Below, in pieces: positions 23,166-30,699 of a stretch of DNA of 64,000 nt. Source of the DNA: JBHJHP01 sp042219855 (GTDB lineage: Bacteria; Bacteroidota; Bacteroidia; Bacteroidales; UBA5342); NCBI RefSeq assembly GCF_042219855.1, contig NZ_JBHJHP010000001.1, forward strand, positions 620,001 to 684,000. The letters are read 5' to 3'. Positions within the stretch are counted from its first letter, which is position 1, and each line of letters starts with the position of its first letter. The notes beneath the pieces were generated by a model. That model made no database searches, was not told the origin of the DNA, and worked only from the letters and a program-made list of their open reading frames with translations. The position numbers and the translations under genes are program-made.

Positions 23166-25217
23166 ATGCAAAAAGGAAAAATAGGGGTTAGCTCGGACAA
23201 CCTTTTCCCGATTATCAAAAAGTTTTTATACAGCGATCATGAAATTTTTCTGCGTGAAATTGTATCAAACGCTGTGGATGCAACACAGAAGTTAAAAACA
23301 CTTGCTTCTGTTGGTGAATATAAAGGAGAACTTGGTGATTTGACTATCCGGGTCAGCATTGACAAAAAAAAGAAGACCCTTACTGTTTCTGATGCCGGTG
23401 TCGGAATGACTTCTGAAGAGATTGATAAGTACATCAATCAGATTGCCTTCTCCGGTGCTAATGAATTTGTTGAAAAATATAAGAACGATGCGCAGGCCAT
23501 CATTGGTCACTTCGGTTTAGGCTTCTACTCATCCTTTATGGTTTCTAAAAAAGTGGAAGTCATTACAAGATCTTATAAAGATGAAGCCGAAGGAGTAAAA
23601 TGGGAATGTGACGGCAGTCCTGAATTTGAACTGACCAACGTTAAAAAAGAGCGTCGCGGAACCGACATCATCATGTATATTGATGACGACAACAAGGAAT
23701 TTCTGGAAGATTACAGGGTAGAGGAGTTACTGAAGAAATACTGTAAATTCCTTCCGGTTGAAATAGCTTTTGGTAAGAAAAAAGAGTGGAAAGAAGATAA
23801 ACAGGTGGATACCGATGAGGATAACATCATCAACGACACCAAACCGGCCTGGACAAAAGCTCCTGCAGATTTGAAGGATGAAGACTATCTTAAGTTTTAC
23901 AAGCAGCTGTATCCAATGGCTGATGATCCGTTATTCAATATTCATCTGAATGTGGATTATCCGTTTAACCTGACCGGAATTCTTTACTTTCCTAAACTCA
24001 AAAAGAATATTGAGGTTCAGAAAAATAAAATACAGCTTTACAGCAATCAGGTCTTTGTTACCGATTCAGTGGAAGGCGTTGTGCCTGAATTTCTGACCCT
24101 GTTGCACGGTGTTATTGACTCGCCGGATATTCCTTTAAATGTTTCACGTTCATATCTGCAGAGCGACAGCAACGTGAAGAAAATCAGCAGCCACATAACC
24201 AAAAAAGTGGCAGACCGTTTAAATGAGATCTTTAAAAATGACCGTAAACAATTCGAGGAGAAGTGGGATGATCTGAAGATCTTCATTGAATACGGCATGA
24301 TAACAGAGGAGAAATTTTACGAAAGAGCTGAGAAATTTGTGCTGTTGAAAAATACGGAGGGCAAATATTTCACACTGGAGGAATATAAAAACATTATCAA
24401 GGATAATCAGACTGATAAAGATAAACAACTGGTTTACCTGTATGCCACCGATGTGGATGCTCAGTTCACATTTATTGAAGCAGCTAAAAACAAAGGATAT
24501 GACGTGCTTCAGATGGATGGTCAGCTCGATTCCCATTTCATCAATCACCTTGAATCCAAATTAAAAGACAGCCGTTTTGTTAGGGTAGACGGTGATGTGG
24601 TGGAAAAGCTAATTCCCAAGGATGAAAAACAGGAAATGAAGCTTTCCGAAGGTGACAGACTTGATCTTACACCGGTTTTCCATGGCCAGTTACCTCAAAG
24701 GGGTAAAGCAAACTTCTTGGTAACGTTTGAAGCCATGTCAGAAAATGATTCACCTGTTCTTATCACACAAAACGAGTTTATGCGCCGCATGAAAGATATG
24801 GCTGAAATGCAGGGTGGCATGAGTTTCTATGGTGATATGCCGGATAACTATAACCTGGTCATCAATGCCAATCATCCACTGGTAATGCGTATCAATGAGG
24901 ATAAGGAAAAGGATCTTGAAAAAGACCTGAAAGGCATGAAAAGCAAGATTTCAACTCTTGACAAACGCAGGGCAGAACTTGAAAAAGCAAAAGAGGGTAA
25001 GAAAGATGAAGAGGTGCCCAGCGCTGAAAAAGAAGAACTACACGACGTCAGTAATAAGCTGGATGAACTGAAAAAGAAAAAAGAAACGCTTCTTAATGAG
25101 TACGGACAGAAGAACAAACTCGTTAAACAGCTCATCGATTTAGCATTGTTATCCAACAACATGCTTAAGGGTGAAGATCTGAATAAATTTGTAAAACGAA
25201 GCATCGAACTGATATAA
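23166..25217 (+). CDS. htpG: Chaperone HtpG (Hsp90)
   Basis: An ATP-dependent cytosolic chaperone of 683 residues. The GHKL ATPase domain has the Bergerat motifs LREIVSNAVDAT, DAGVGMT and GHFGLGFYSSFMV (within residues 30-120). The middle domain contains NVSRSYLQ and the client-interacting regions. Near the C-terminus (about residues 575-650) a highly charged, Lys/Glu-rich coiled-coil segment is inserted. It explains why the protein is longer than E. coli HtpG (624). The gene stands alone between divergent and convergent neighbours and is followed by a strong terminator at 25243. Confidence 0.97.
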   Translation: MQKGKIGVSSDNLFPIIKKFLYSDHEIFLREIVSNAVDATQKLKTLASVGEYKGELGDLTIRVSIDKKKKTLTVSDAGVGMTSEEIDKYINQIAFSGANEFVEKYKNDAQAIIGHFGLGFYSSFMVSKKVEVITRSYKDEAEGVKWECDGSPEFELTNVKKERRGTDIIMYIDDDNKEFLEDYRVEELLKKYCKFLPVEIAFGKKKEWKEDKQVDTDEDNIINDTKPAWTKAPADLKDEDYLKFYKQLYPMADDPLFNIHLNVDYPFNLTGILYFPKLKKNIEVQKNKIQLYSNQVFVTDSVEGVVPEFLTLLHGVIDSPDIPLNVSRSYLQSDSNVKKISSHITKKVADRLNEIFKNDRKQFEEKWDDLKIFIEYGMITEEKFYERAEKFVLLKNTEGKYFTLEEYKNIIKDNQTDKDKQLVYLYATDVDAQFTFIEAAKNKGYDVLQMDGQLDSHFINHLESKLKDSRFVRVDGDVVEKLIPKDEKQEMKLSEGDRLDLTPVFHGQLPQRGKANFLVTFEAMSENDSPVLITQNEFMRRMKDMAEMQGGMSFYGDMPDNYNLVINANHPLVMRINEDKEKDLEKDLKGMKSKISTLDKRRAELEKAKEGKKDEEVPSAEKEELHDVSNKLDELKKKKETLLNEYGQKNKLVKQLIDLALLSNNMLKGEDLNKFVKRSIELI

Positions 25218-25242
25218 GAGGAGCTGAGCACAGCAAAACCTG

Positions 25243-25272
25243 AGAGGTCGCTAAAGGCGACCTCTTTTTTTT
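25243..25272 (+). terminator. Rho-independent terminator of htpG
   Basis: A 9-bp perfect stem, AGAGGTCGC / GCGACCTCT, with a TAAAG loop, followed by a run of T. It lies 25 bp after the htpG stop codon. Confidence 0.92.
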
Positions 25273-25396
25273 ATAGCGTTTTAAGCATAGGAGCGGGCTA
25301 TTGACCTAATAACTAGTAGTATACGAAAATAAGATGTGAGCAGTACCCTTTCGTCCTGTTCAAGTATCGATTCACTAAAATGGAAAAAGTAAAATA

Positions 25397-26704
25397 TCAG
25401 GAAAGGCGTGTGATTCTGGCTCCGATGGCATTGAGTCTTTTGTCAATGTTCTGATAGCCCCGGTCAATCTGTTCCACGTTATGAATAGTTGATGTACCTT
25501 CGGCCGACAGTGCGGCAATAAGCAAAGCTACTCCGGCACGAATATCCGGACTTGTCATTACAGCAGATCTTAAACGGGCTCTGCTTTCAAGACCGATTAC
25601 GGTGGCTCTGTGCGGATCACATAATATAATCTGCGCTCCCATATCAATCAGTTTATCCACGAAGAAAAGGCGGCTTTCAAACATTTTCTGATGTATCAGT
25701 ACGCTTCCCTTGGCCTGAGTGGCCACGACCAGAAATATACTCAACAGGTCCGGAGTTAAACCCGGCCAGGGTGCATCAGCAATGGTCATAATGGAGCCAT
25801 CGATAAAAGTCTCTATTTCATAACCTGTCTGTGACGGGATATAAATATCATCACCTTTTTGTTCGAACTGTATTCCCAGTCTTTTAAACTGTTGTGGTAT
25901 GATTCCCAGGTTTTCGAACGACACATTTTTGAGTGTGATCTCAGAAGCGGTCATCGCTGCCAGGCCAATGAAACTACCCACTTCAATCATATCGGGTAAC
26001 ATGGAATGGGTGCAGCCACCCAGTGCATCAACACCTTCGATGGTTAGCAGATTGGATCCCACTCCGGATATTTTTGCCCCCATGCTGTTAAGCATTTTAC
26101 AAAGCTGCTGAATGTAAGGTTCGCAGGCTGCATTATAGATGGTTGTAATCCCTTCGGCCAGCACGGCAGCCATCAGAATATTTGCTGTACCGGTTACCGA
26201 AGCTTCATCCAGAAGCATATATGCACCTTTAAGACGGTCAGCACTTACCCTGTAGAAATTATCCTTGTATTCAAAATTAAACTTAGCGCCCAGTTTCTGA
26301 ATTCCGATAAAATGCGTGTCGAGTCTGCGGCGTCCTATTTTATCACCACCGGGTTTGGGAATGTAGGCCTTACCAAACCGCGCCAGCAAAGGACCTATTA
26401 TCATGATCGATCCACGAAGTGACGCACTTTTTGATCTGAATTTTTCGGATTGAAGGTATTGCAGGTCAATATGCTCTGCTTTAAAAGAAAAAGATCCGTT
26501 TCCCAGGTTTTTAACTGTAACTCCAAAATCGCTCAGCAGTTGAATCAGGTTATTAACATCCAGAATATCGGGAATGTTATGGATGATAACTTCTTCAGGA
26601 GTAAGTAAAACAGCGCAAATAATCTGCAGTGCCTCATTTTTGGCACCCTGTGGAATAATTTCGCCTTTTAACTGTTTCCCGCCTTCAATTACGAATGTTG
26701 ACAT
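25397..26704 (-). CDS. murA: UDP-N-acetylglucosamine 1-carboxyvinyltransferase (Asp-type MurA)
   Basis: First committed enzyme of peptidoglycan synthesis, transferring enolpyruvate from PEP to UDP-GlcNAc in the cytosol; 435 residues, a normal length. It starts MSTFVIEGGKQLKGEI, with GAKNEAL (about 20-26) carrying the conserved Lys/Asn of the active site. The catalytic loop reads PKPGGDKIGRRRLDTH, so residue 121 is Asp where E. coli MurA has the catalytic Cys115. This natural replacement is known from other bacteria and makes the enzyme insensitive to fosfomycin. Directly upstream is DUF4290 (17-bp gap), the usual Bacteroidota pairing, probably one transcript. Confidence 0.96.
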   Translation of the reverse strand: MSTFVIEGGKQLKGEIIPQGAKNEALQIICAVLLTPEEVIIHNIPDILDVNNLIQLLSDFGVTVKNLGNGSFSFKAEHIDLQYLQSEKFRSKSASLRGSIMIIGPLLARFGKAYIPKPGGDKIGRRRLDTHFIGIQKLGAKFNFEYKDNFYRVSADRLKGAYMLLDEASVTGTANILMAAVLAEGITTIYNAACEPYIQQLCKMLNSMGAKISGVGSNLLTIEGVDALGGCTHSMLPDMIEVGSFIGLAAMTASEITLKNVSFENLGIIPQQFKRLGIQFEQKGDDIYIPSQTGYEIETFIDGSIMTIADAPWPGLTPDLLSIFLVVATQAKGSVLIHQKMFESRLFFVDKLIDMGAQIILCDPHRATVIGLESRARLRSAVMTSPDIRAGVALLIAALSAEGTSTIHNVEQIDRGYQNIDKRLNAIGARITRLS

Positions 26705-26721
26705 TCAGAGCGATTTAAACG

Positions 26722-27312
26722 TTACTTTTTATTGGGATTCTTCTTTTTCCGCTGTTTATTGACAATAACCTTGGGATCGATAAGTTTGAAGTCTTTTTCT
26801 GAATAAGCCAGTTTGCCGTTGGACAGCAGATAGAGATCATCAAAAACCTTGGCATCTGTTACGACGTCTTTGTTCCACTGCAGGAACATTTTTTTCATAT
26901 GGTTGGTGATCAAAAGAACCAGCTGATCCTTTTCTTTCTGATCTTCCATTTCAAGCGCATGTTCTACCAGCAACTCAATGTTTTTTCCGTAATGTCTGAT
27001 CCTGATATCCTGCTCCATATAAGGCAGCTTCTCGTGCTTTTTATGAATTGTCTCTTCAGTAGGGAGTGGGCAGGGACTGTCAATGTCCAGGTTAAAATCT
27101 GCCATAATGGAAAGATGATCCCATAATTTCTGATCGAAATCAGATACATCCCTCAAATGAGGGAACATATTACCCATTACTGATACTATGGCGTAAGCAC
27201 ACCGGGTTCTTTCATCTCTGTCCTTTATTGTCATCATATGGTTCACCATATTCTGAACGTTTCTTCCGTATTCCGGTAACTTCAATTTTTCGCGTGTTGA
27301 ATTATAATCCAT
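26722..27312 (-). CDS. DUF4290 family protein
   Basis: A 196-residue cytosolic protein of unknown function, restricted to Bacteroidota as far as I know and typically next to murA. The start at 27312 gives the family N-terminus MDYNSTREKLKLPEYGRN and fits a promoter at 27336-27367, which leaves a short leader of about 17 nt; a longer start at 27327 is possible. The body repeats the pattern ...YGRNVQNMVNHMM... (about residues 14-26) and ...YGKNIELLVEHALEM... (near residue 110), which suggests two related helical halves. The C-terminus is a very basic tail (KQRKKKNPNKK). Confidence 0.9.
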   Translation of the reverse strand: MDYNSTREKLKLPEYGRNVQNMVNHMMTIKDRDERTRCAYAIVSVMGNMFPHLRDVSDFDQKLWDHLSIMADFNLDIDSPCPLPTEETIHKKHEKLPYMEQDIRIRHYGKNIELLVEHALEMEDQKEKDQLVLLITNHMKKMFLQWNKDVVTDAKVFDDLYLLSNGKLAYSEKDFKLIDPKVIVNKQRKKKNPNKK

Positions 27313-27335
27313 GTGTCCTGTAATCAATCAGTTGC

Positions 27336-27367
27336 CAAATTTAGCTGTTTTACATCACTAATGCAAA
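27336..27367 (-). promoter_or_regulatory. Bacteroidota-type promoter of DUF4290-murA
   Basis: On the minus strand, a -33 TTTG (27364-27367) and a -7 TAAATTTG (27336-27343) are separated by 20 bp. This fits the TTTG-N19/20-TAnnTTTG consensus of Bacteroidota sigma-ABfr promoters. The predicted start of transcription is about 17 nt before the MDYN start codon. Confidence 0.7.
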
Positions 27368-27535
27368 ATATAAAAATAAAGAAATTAACATTCTTATCAA
27401 CTCTATCACCTTTATTTTATCAGTAAATCAGCATAAAATAATCTGCCTCTCGCATATCCTGTAAACTTAATGAGGTTGTAATTCTTTAATTAAAATAAAT
27501 ATGTTAAATTGCAAACCATTGTAAACTAAAACATT

Positions 27536-27748
27536 ATGAACACCACCAAAACCAAAAGTCATTCCCGCAATGCTTCCCGTAATGCTTCGTCCGGCGCTGT
27601 ATATGGACTGGGATTTATAGGAGCAGCCGTTTTTTTTATTTCTCATGCCACCAGTTTTGGTATGGGCGTTATTGGATTTTTGAAAGCTCTTGTATGGCCT
27701 GCATTTCTCGTATATGAGGCATTTAAAGCATTAACAGCAGCCGGATAG
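27536..27748 (+). CDS. Small membrane protein of unknown function
   Basis: A 70-residue protein. The first 20 residues are polar and repetitive (SHSRNASRNASS) and the rest is hydrophobic, with two likely membrane spans: VYGLGFIGAAVFFISHATSF (about 22-41) and VIGFLKALVWPAFLVYEAF (about 46-64). I recognise no family. Support for a real gene comes from the clean start after a non-coding gap of more than 200 bp, the coherent membrane pattern and the absence of a competing frame. Similar small two-helix proteins with a WPAFLVYE-like end are, as I recall, widespread hypothetical proteins. Confidence 0.7.
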   Translation: MNTTKTKSHSRNASRNASSGAVYGLGFIGAAVFFISHATSFGMGVIGFLKALVWPAFLVYEAFKALTAAG

Positions 27749-27786
27749 CAATATTTTTTTATTTAGATTTTAAACGCAGAGCCGTT

Positions 27787-28860
27787 CTAGCCTATAAAGG
27801 GCAGGAGCGATTCCAGCTTATTCTCTGTTTCATCCCACTCGGACTGTTCAACAGATTGTTTGGTTATGCCTCCGCCAATAAAGAACTCCATGCCCTGTTT
27901 GCAGATTTTGAAACAGCGTAGCGTAACATATACATCCGTCAGGTGTTCTCCGTTATTGCTTACCGGACCAAGAAATCCGGCATAATATTCCCGGTCAAAT
28001 CCTTCAATCTCTGATAATACCTGAAGGCTTTCCCTTTTAGGGAGACCGCAAACAGCCGGAGTCGGGTGTAATGCTTTAAGCAGGCTGACGGAATTTACCG
28101 GATCAATATCAAAGGTATAATTAGAACACAAATGTGCCAGATTTCCGGTAAACACTGAATCAGGTCCGGTCTTCTGAACATTGTTCGTCAGTTCCTTCAG
28201 TTTTTTCTCAATAAAAATTTCCACCAGATGTTGTTCTTCATACTCTTTTTCGGTCCAGCTCAATGGAGACATGTCCTCGATTTTCTGCGTCCCTGCCAGC
28301 GCTACGGTTTTACCCGTTTTATGTGAAATCGACAATAAATTTTCAGGTGTGGCTCCACACCATACGCCAAGATTGGGATGATTAACAAAAAACAGGAAAG
28401 AATTGGGAAAAGCCTTATTCAGATTGTGCATGATGATTCCGGGATCCGCAATTTCAGTGGTTCCCAGGAAAAACTTACGTGCCAAAACCAGTTTGCGAAT
28501 ATTTGAATCTGAATTCAATATTTCCATTATTCGCTTAAATTTCCTGCCGTATTTTTCTCTTGATGTTGAAACAAAGTCGGAATCAATCGTGAACAGGTTA
28601 TTATGGTCAACAGAGAGAGGTATGTCGGCTGGAAAGGTCTTTTCGAATTCCGGTTCAAAAAAGCATACCGGATGTTGCGGCGTAGCTTTAAAGGGAGCAA
28701 AAATAAAACCACTACCGGTCAGCCCTGAATAGGTGTGATCCAGTATGGTAGTTTTTGCAATGCGAAAGTATTGCAGTGTTTTGGCTTTTGGAAACCGGTA
28801 CAAAACGTAAGGATGTTTCTCGGACAATAACTTAATGAGTTCCTGATTAGTATCCTGCAT
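27787..28860 (-). CDS. menF: Isochorismate synthase / chorismate-binding enzyme
   Basis: A 357-residue cytosolic enzyme of the chorismate-binding family (MenF/EntC/TrpE type). It probably converts chorismate to isochorismate for menaquinone. Visible motifs are ATPENLLSIS, LHPTPAVCG (about residues 262-270), FDREYYAGFLG (about 286-296) and the C-terminal GGGIT. These match isochorismate synthases rather than anthranilate synthases. The ATG at 28860 is used; a GTG two codons upstream is also in frame. The 5' end overlaps the threonine aldolase gene by 14 bp. No menD, menB or other men gene follows in the window, so the menaquinone assignment rests on the protein alone. Confidence 0.87.
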   Translation of the reverse strand: MQDTNQELIKLLSEKHPYVLYRFPKAKTLQYFRIAKTTILDHTYSGLTGSGFIFAPFKATPQHPVCFFEPEFEKTFPADIPLSVDHNNLFTIDSDFVSTSREKYGRKFKRIMEILNSDSNIRKLVLARKFFLGTTEIADPGIIMHNLNKAFPNSFLFFVNHPNLGVWCGATPENLLSISHKTGKTVALAGTQKIEDMSPLSWTEKEYEEQHLVEIFIEKKLKELTNNVQKTGPDSVFTGNLAHLCSNYTFDIDPVNSVSLLKALHPTPAVCGLPKRESLQVLSEIEGFDREYYAGFLGPVSNNGEHLTDVYVTLRCFKICKQGMEFFIGGGITKQSVEQSEWDETENKLESLLPFIG

Positions 28861-29902
28861 TATCACAAAGTTCTTTTAATTTTTTTACAAAACCGTCAAT
28901 ATCTTCTTCTGTAGTATCAAAAGCTGTCATCCAGCGTACCTCGTTGGTATTTTCATTCCAGTAATAAAAGAAGTATGCATCCATCAGGGGCTTTGTCACT
29001 GCTTTTGGAATAATGGCAAATACACCGTTGGATTCAACCTTCTGGGTTATTTTCACTCCGTTTGTATCTTTCACTTTTTCAAACAGCCTTTGAGCCATTT
29101 TGTTGGCATGTTTAGCACTTTTTATCCATAAGTCATCCTCGAAATAGGCGAGGAACTGTGCGGAAACAAAACGCATTTTACTGTAGAGTTGTGCCCCCTG
29201 CTTACGGTAATATTTTGTGAAATAGGACAGTTCTTTGTTAAAGATGATTATGGCCTCGCCAATCATCATGCCGTTTTTGGTTCCGCCAAAACTTAATATG
29301 TCTATTCCGCAGTCAACTGTAAATTCATGAAAATCCATGTTGAGCGCTATTGCTGCATTGGCTATCCGTGCACCATCCATGTGAACTACCATGTTATGGT
29401 CATGTGCCAGCTTCGTAATGGCACGTATTTCATCCGGCTTGTAAACGGTGCCCATTTCGGTAGACTGTGTTATAGAAATGACCCGGGGCTGAGAATGATG
29501 TTCAAAACCGAAACCATGCAGGTGAGGTTTTATCAGCTCGGGTGTAAGTTTGCCATCCGGTGTTTCTATGGCTACGATTTTACTTCCGGTGAATTTTTCA
29601 GGAGCACCGCATTCATCAACATGAATATGAGCAGTGGATGTACAATACACTGATTCGAAGGAATGTGTGGCAGACTGCAACGAAACTATATTTGCACCGG
29701 TACCGTTAAACACAAAAAACACCTCACAGTCTGTTTTAAATATCTCCCTTATTTTTGCCGTTGCGGCTTCAGTTACAGGATCATCACCATATCCTACTAC
29801 ATGTCCCTGGTTTACCGTTTCCAGTGCTTTTAAGATCTGAGGATGTACACCGGCATTATTGTCACTGGCAAATCCCCGTTTGGGTTCAATTGGTTTTATC
29901 AT
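28847..29902 (-). CDS. Low-specificity L-threonine aldolase-type PLP enzyme
   Basis: A 351-residue beta-eliminating PLP enzyme (fold type I) expected to cleave L-threonine or L-allo-threonine to glycine and acetaldehyde. The N-terminus MIKPIEPKRGFASDNNAGVHP matches the family's substrate loop. VVHMDGARIANA (about residues 171-182) carries the PLP-contacting Asp and Arg. The Schiff-base lysine is in SFGGTKNGMMIGE near 206. The end, NEVRWMTAFDTTEEDID, is family-typical. It overlaps the rhomboid gene upstream by 17 bp and the isochorismate synthase downstream by 14 bp. Related enzymes such as L-allo-threonine aldolase or beta-hydroxyaspartate aldolase cannot be excluded. Confidence 0.92.
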   Translation of the reverse strand: MIKPIEPKRGFASDNNAGVHPQILKALETVNQGHVVGYGDDPVTEAATAKIREIFKTDCEVFFVFNGTGANIVSLQSATHSFESVYCTSTAHIHVDECGAPEKFTGSKIVAIETPDGKLTPELIKPHLHGFGFEHHSQPRVISITQSTEMGTVYKPDEIRAITKLAHDHNMVVHMDGARIANAAIALNMDFHEFTVDCGIDILSFGGTKNGMMIGEAIIIFNKELSYFTKYYRKQGAQLYSKMRFVSAQFLAYFEDDLWIKSAKHANKMAQRLFEKVKDTNGVKITQKVESNGVFAIIPKAVTKPLMDAYFFYYWNENTNEVRWMTAFDTTEEDIDGFVKKLKELCDNAGY

Positions 29903-30644
29903 CGTCTTCTTCTCTGATTATATAGTTTATTTTACGTAATTCACTTGTATTTTCAGCCACAATCTCATCATTTTCCTCCTGTTCCTCTTCTTCTTCCCAT
30001 TTCCATTCTTTGCGCTGCGGACCTTCATTTCTGAATATTATGGCCAGAGCAATGCCCGTTAAGGTTCCCATGAGGTGACCTTCCCATGATACGGGATCAT
30101 TTATTTTTAAAGGAAATATATGCCAGAACATACTGCCATAGGCAAAGATGATGATAAAGGCTACGGCAACCAGGCCAACATGTCGCCGGATGATACCGCT
30201 GACGATTAAAAAAGCACCGATGCCATATATAAGTCCACTTGCACCGATGTGCCAGGATGGCCTTCCTGAGATCCATAATAAAGTGTTGGCAATAAAAAAA
30301 AGAAGGATAAATGTTTTTAATGCAATGGTCCTGTAGAAATAGAATAAGCCTGTTGATAGCAGAAGAAAAGAGATGGAGTTGGTTACAATATGTCCGATGC
30401 TGCCATGGATAAAGGGCATAAACAGAATGCCCCATAGTCCTTTCAGTTCCCTTGGATAAACACCTAAACGGGCCAGGGATGAACCGGTAACCATTTCCCA
30501 TGTTTTTGCCAGCCAGCAAAAAAGTAAAAACACCACAGGAATGATCAGGCTGTGAATAAATCTTCTTCTTTCGTAGGGAATATGTTCTCCGAGACCTTTC
30601 AACACTTTTAGAATTAAACAGACAAAGTAAGTCAACAAAAGCAA
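29886..30644 (-). CDS. Rhomboid-family intramembrane serine protease
   Basis: A 252-residue polytopic membrane protease with six or seven predicted helices. The active-site serine is in GASGLIYGIGAFL near residue 135 and the partner His in WEGHLMGTLTG near 185. The oxyanion-side motif is HGSIGHIVTNSISFLL near 83. The cytosolic C-terminus is extremely acidic (Glu-rich, residues about 212-230). The ORF opens with TTG codons (30644, 30638, 30635) directly after an in-frame stop, and no ATG is available near the N-terminus. The start is therefore either TTG or hidden by a sequence error. It overlaps the aldolase gene by 17 bp. Confidence 0.85.
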   Translation of the reverse strand: MLLLTYFVCLILKVLKGLGEHIPYERRRFIHSLIIPVVFLLFCWLAKTWEMVTGSSLARLGVYPRELKGLWGILFMPFIHGSIGHIVTNSISFLLLSTGLFYFYRTIALKTFILLFFIANTLLWISGRPSWHIGASGLIYGIGAFLIVSGIIRRHVGLVAVAFIIIFAYGSMFWHIFPLKINDPVSWEGHLMGTLTGIALAIIFRNEGPQRKEWKWEEEEEQEENDEIVAENTSELRKINYIIREEDDDKTN

Positions 30645-30699
30645 TTAAAACAAGTGTTGCAGGGCTGATTATTGTCAGACATTCACAATGTAATATCCA

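Noticed and set aside
27787..28860. Anthranilate synthase component I
   Set aside because: The C-terminal HPTPAVCG and YYAGFLG pattern fits isochorismate synthases, and no trp genes are adjacent.
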